Position numbers and translations under genes: made by a program
Notes under the pieces: generated by a model
Seen by the model: the letters and a program-made list of their open reading frames with translations, nothing else
Databases searched by the model: none
What the model was told of the DNA's origin: nothing
DNA from: Nitrososphaera sp.
Lineage (GTDB): Archaea > Thermoproteota > Nitrososphaeria > Nitrososphaerales > Nitrososphaeraceae
NCBI GenBank assembly: GCA_022545875.1
Contig: JAKEIF010000192.1
Span: 1-5,951 of the forward strand
Length of the DNA stretch: 5,951 nt
Reading direction: 5' to 3'
Shown here: positions 4,712 through 5,951 of the stretch, one piece after another
Layout: each line of letters begins with the position of its first letter
Numbering within the stretch: the stretch's first letter is position 1

Positions 4712-4712
4712 C

Positions 4713-5597
4713 ATGCCGCGGAGAAAGCGGGTTACGACAGAAACTCGAAACTTTGGCGTGTCGAGAAGAGAAGGCCACGATTCATCCAAATTTTACAGCC
4801 GCAAACTTTATGGAAAGAAGGACAATGCTCCTGAGAACTCTGACTACTCGGAGAATCCAGTGCCGTCAGAGCACTTGGATAAGGTACTTTGCAAGAGCAG
4901 CGAACGAATGGATGAACTGCCAGACTCGAGCGTCCATCTGATGGTCACTTCTCCTCCCTACAATGTCGGCAAGGTATATGACCAAGACCTAACTCTGGCT
5001 GATTATCGAACGCTTCTCCGGAACGTCTTCAAAGAGACGTTCAGGGTTCTCGTCAATGGTGGCCGAGCCTGCGTAAATGTTGCAAACCTCGGAAGAAAGC
5101 CGTACATTCCGCTGCACAGCTTTGTGATCCAGGAAATGTCAGGGCTTGGATTTCTCATGCGCGGAGAGATCATATGGAACAAGTCCGCTAGTTCTGGCAC
5201 CTCTACTGCCTGGGGCAGCTGGAAGTCCGCTGCAAATCCAACTCTGCGGGATACTCACGAGTACATCTTGGTTTTTTCAAAAGGCAATTACTCGCGCTAC
5301 CCAAATGGAAAGAAAGACACGATAAGCAGGGATGAGTTTCTTGCCTTTACAAAAAGCGTGTGGGATTTTCCCGCAGAATCTGCCCGGCGAGTAGGGCATC
5401 CCGCGCCATTTCCGGTAGAGCTACCTAGCCGCTGCATCCAGCTCTATACTTTCCAAGGTGATGTCGTTTTGGATCCCTTTTGTGGAGTCGGATCTTCATG
5501 CGTTGCGGCAGCCAAAAGCGACAGGCACTTTGTTGGCTATGATGTAAATTCAGAATATGTTGCTGCGGCCAATAAACGCATCAATGAGCTGATCTAA
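4713..5597 (+). CDS. Solitary DNA methyltransferase, N4-cytosine/N6-adenine beta type (294 aa)
   Basis: This SAM-dependent DNA amino-methyltransferase has the permuted (beta-class) motif order. Motif IV, TSPPYN (79-84), is the catalytic loop. A central part follows with HEYILVFSK (182-190) and VWDFPAE (217-223). Next come HPAPFPVELPSRCI (229-242), which looks like motif X, then motif I DPFCGVGSS (254-262), the SAM-binding loop, and VGYDVNSEY (274-282). TSPPY is most typical of N4-cytosine enzymes, but adenine methylation cannot be excluded. The N-terminal 35 residues are strongly basic. No restriction endonuclease, specificity subunit or mismatch-repair nuclease lies in the window, so it looks like an orphan methylase. 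It could mark the genome for regulation or self-recognition, or be a restriction-system remnant. I chose ATG 4713; TTG 4704 would add three residues. The length is close to short beta-class enzymes. Confidence 0.87.
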   Translation: MPRRKRVTTETRNFGVSRREGHDSSKFYSRKLYGKKDNAPENSDYSENPVPSEHLDKVLCKSSERMDELPDSSVHLMVTSPPYNVGKVYDQDLTLADYRTLLRNVFKETFRVLVNGGRACVNVANLGRKPYIPLHSFVIQEMSGLGFLMRGEIIWNKSASSGTSTAWGSWKSAANPTLRDTHEYILVFSKGNYSRYPNGKKDTISRDEFLAFTKSVWDFPAESARRVGHPAPFPVELPSRCIQLYTFQGDVVLDPFCGVGSSCVAAAKSDRHFVGYDVNSEYVAAANKRINELI

Positions 5598-5605
5598 AAA
5601 GAGAA

Positions 5606-5622
5606 AAAAGCGCTGAGCTTTT
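5606..5622. terminator. Hairpin with T-runs after the methyltransferase
   Basis: AAAAGC (5606-5611) and GCTTTT (5617-5622) form a 6-bp stem with a 5-base loop, nine bases after the stop. The plus strand ends in only four T residues. The minus strand has T6 and T5 runs beyond the stem, so the structure may also stop transcription arriving from the right. Confidence 0.45.
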
Positions 5623-5890
5623 CGAAAGAAGGCTCGTTATGCCTAGTCGACTTAGTACTGTCTTTCAAAACAAGCGTCCACCAAGTATGATACACCATCA
5701 AAGAAATGATGCTGTCACCTCGACGATCAATGAATATTAACTGTAATTGCAGAGGCTATCCCTGAAAAGTTTTGGCAGGTTGTCATTTAGCTCACCTATC
5801 GAGCTCCTATGGTATTATAGTGTTAAATCATGTTGGGTATTGGATCATTACAGGCTTAGGCCAGGTTTCTCACATGTTGACGTTTGCATT
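5623..5890. other. Intergenic stretch without a convincing gene
   Basis: I find no tRNA, rRNA, repeat array or well-supported ORF here. The longest frames are 33 codons (plus, from 5639) and 34 codons (minus, from 5698); they overlap each other and lack placed TATA boxes. A TATTATA at 5813-5819 could start a short non-coding transcript near 5840, but nothing downstream confirms it. A loose direct repeat of AGCTC-type words lies around 5790-5806. Confidence 0.4.
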
Positions 5891-5891
5891 A

Positions 5892-5899
5892 CTTATACA
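5892..5899 (+). promoter_or_regulatory. TATA-like element near the right edge
   Basis: CTTATACA could drive a plus-strand gene that continues beyond the window. Transcription would begin near 5920. ATG 5931 (MSAKKVC, open to the edge) would then have a short leader of about 9 bases. ATG 5909 (MNISSELYVS, also open) is too close to the box. I do not call a CDS because only 7-14 codons are visible. Confidence 0.3.
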
Positions 5900-5951
5900 G
5901 CACTGACCATGAATATTTCCAGCGAATTGTATGTCAGCCAAAAAGGTCTGC

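Noticed and set aside
5594..5698. Minus-strand ORF of 34 codons ending in the methyltransferase terminator region.
   Set aside because: It has no promoter at suitable distance, and its C-terminal Phe/Ser run comes from translating the terminator T-runs.
5639..5740. Plus-strand ORF of 33 codons after the methyltransferase terminator.
   Set aside because: It has no TATA element at the right spacing, mixed composition, and overlaps an equally unsupported minus-strand frame.
1..5951. CRISPR array, insertion sequence, integrase or attachment-site signs.
   Set aside because: No regularly spaced repeats, transposase motifs, terminal inverted repeats or tRNA-end duplications were found by eye.

Overview
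The window looks like chromosomal DNA of an ammonia-oxidising archaeon of the Nitrososphaera type (Nitrososphaerota, formerly Thaumarchaeota). The evidence is indirect. Nearly every credible start codon lies about 25-32 bases downstream of an A/T-rich TATA-like element with no Shine-Dalgarno sequence between, which is the archaeal leaderless arrangement. Base composition looks moderate, close to half G+C by eye. The left third holds many very small, highly charged proteins, which I associate with this group from general familiarity. No rRNA, tRNA, CRISPR array, transposase or integrase is visible.

Layout. Positions 1-1420 carry five short genes for charged, probably disordered proteins: 88 aa and 57 aa on the minus strand, 72 aa and 53 aa on the plus strand, and a 64-aa charged helical protein on the minus strand. 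Each appears to have its own TATA box, so this is a set of single-gene units and not an operon. Positions 1545-1625 encode a 26-residue hydrophobic microprotein with one of the best TATA boxes in the window, followed at once by a two-part stem-loop. Positions 1707-2891 encode a metallo-beta-lactamase-fold protein whose first metal-binding motif is degenerate. It converges, with a 10-base gap, on a CysQ-type 3'(2'),5'-bisphosphate nucleotidase (2902-3723, minus). That gene is divergent from an aldo/keto reductase (3770-4621, plus) across an intergenic stretch of about 45 bases holding two face-to-face promoters. Positions 4713-5597 encode a solitary DNA methyltransferase with TSPPY and DPFCGVGSS motifs. 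Its upstream region contains two TATA candidates, an inverted repeat and a possible 14-codon leader ORF. The last 350 bases hold no convincing gene, only a T-rich inverted repeat and a promoter-like element near the right edge with possible start codons cut off by the window end.

How the genes work together. I see no shared pathway. The bisphosphate nucleotidase is a sulfur/nucleotide housekeeping enzyme, the reductase is a generic NAD(P)H carbonyl reductase, and the methyltransferase has no visible restriction partner. The most unusual material is the microprotein, the metal-site-degenerate MBL protein, the cluster of small charged proteins and the methyltransferase leader. None of these amounts to a proven new system from sequence alone.
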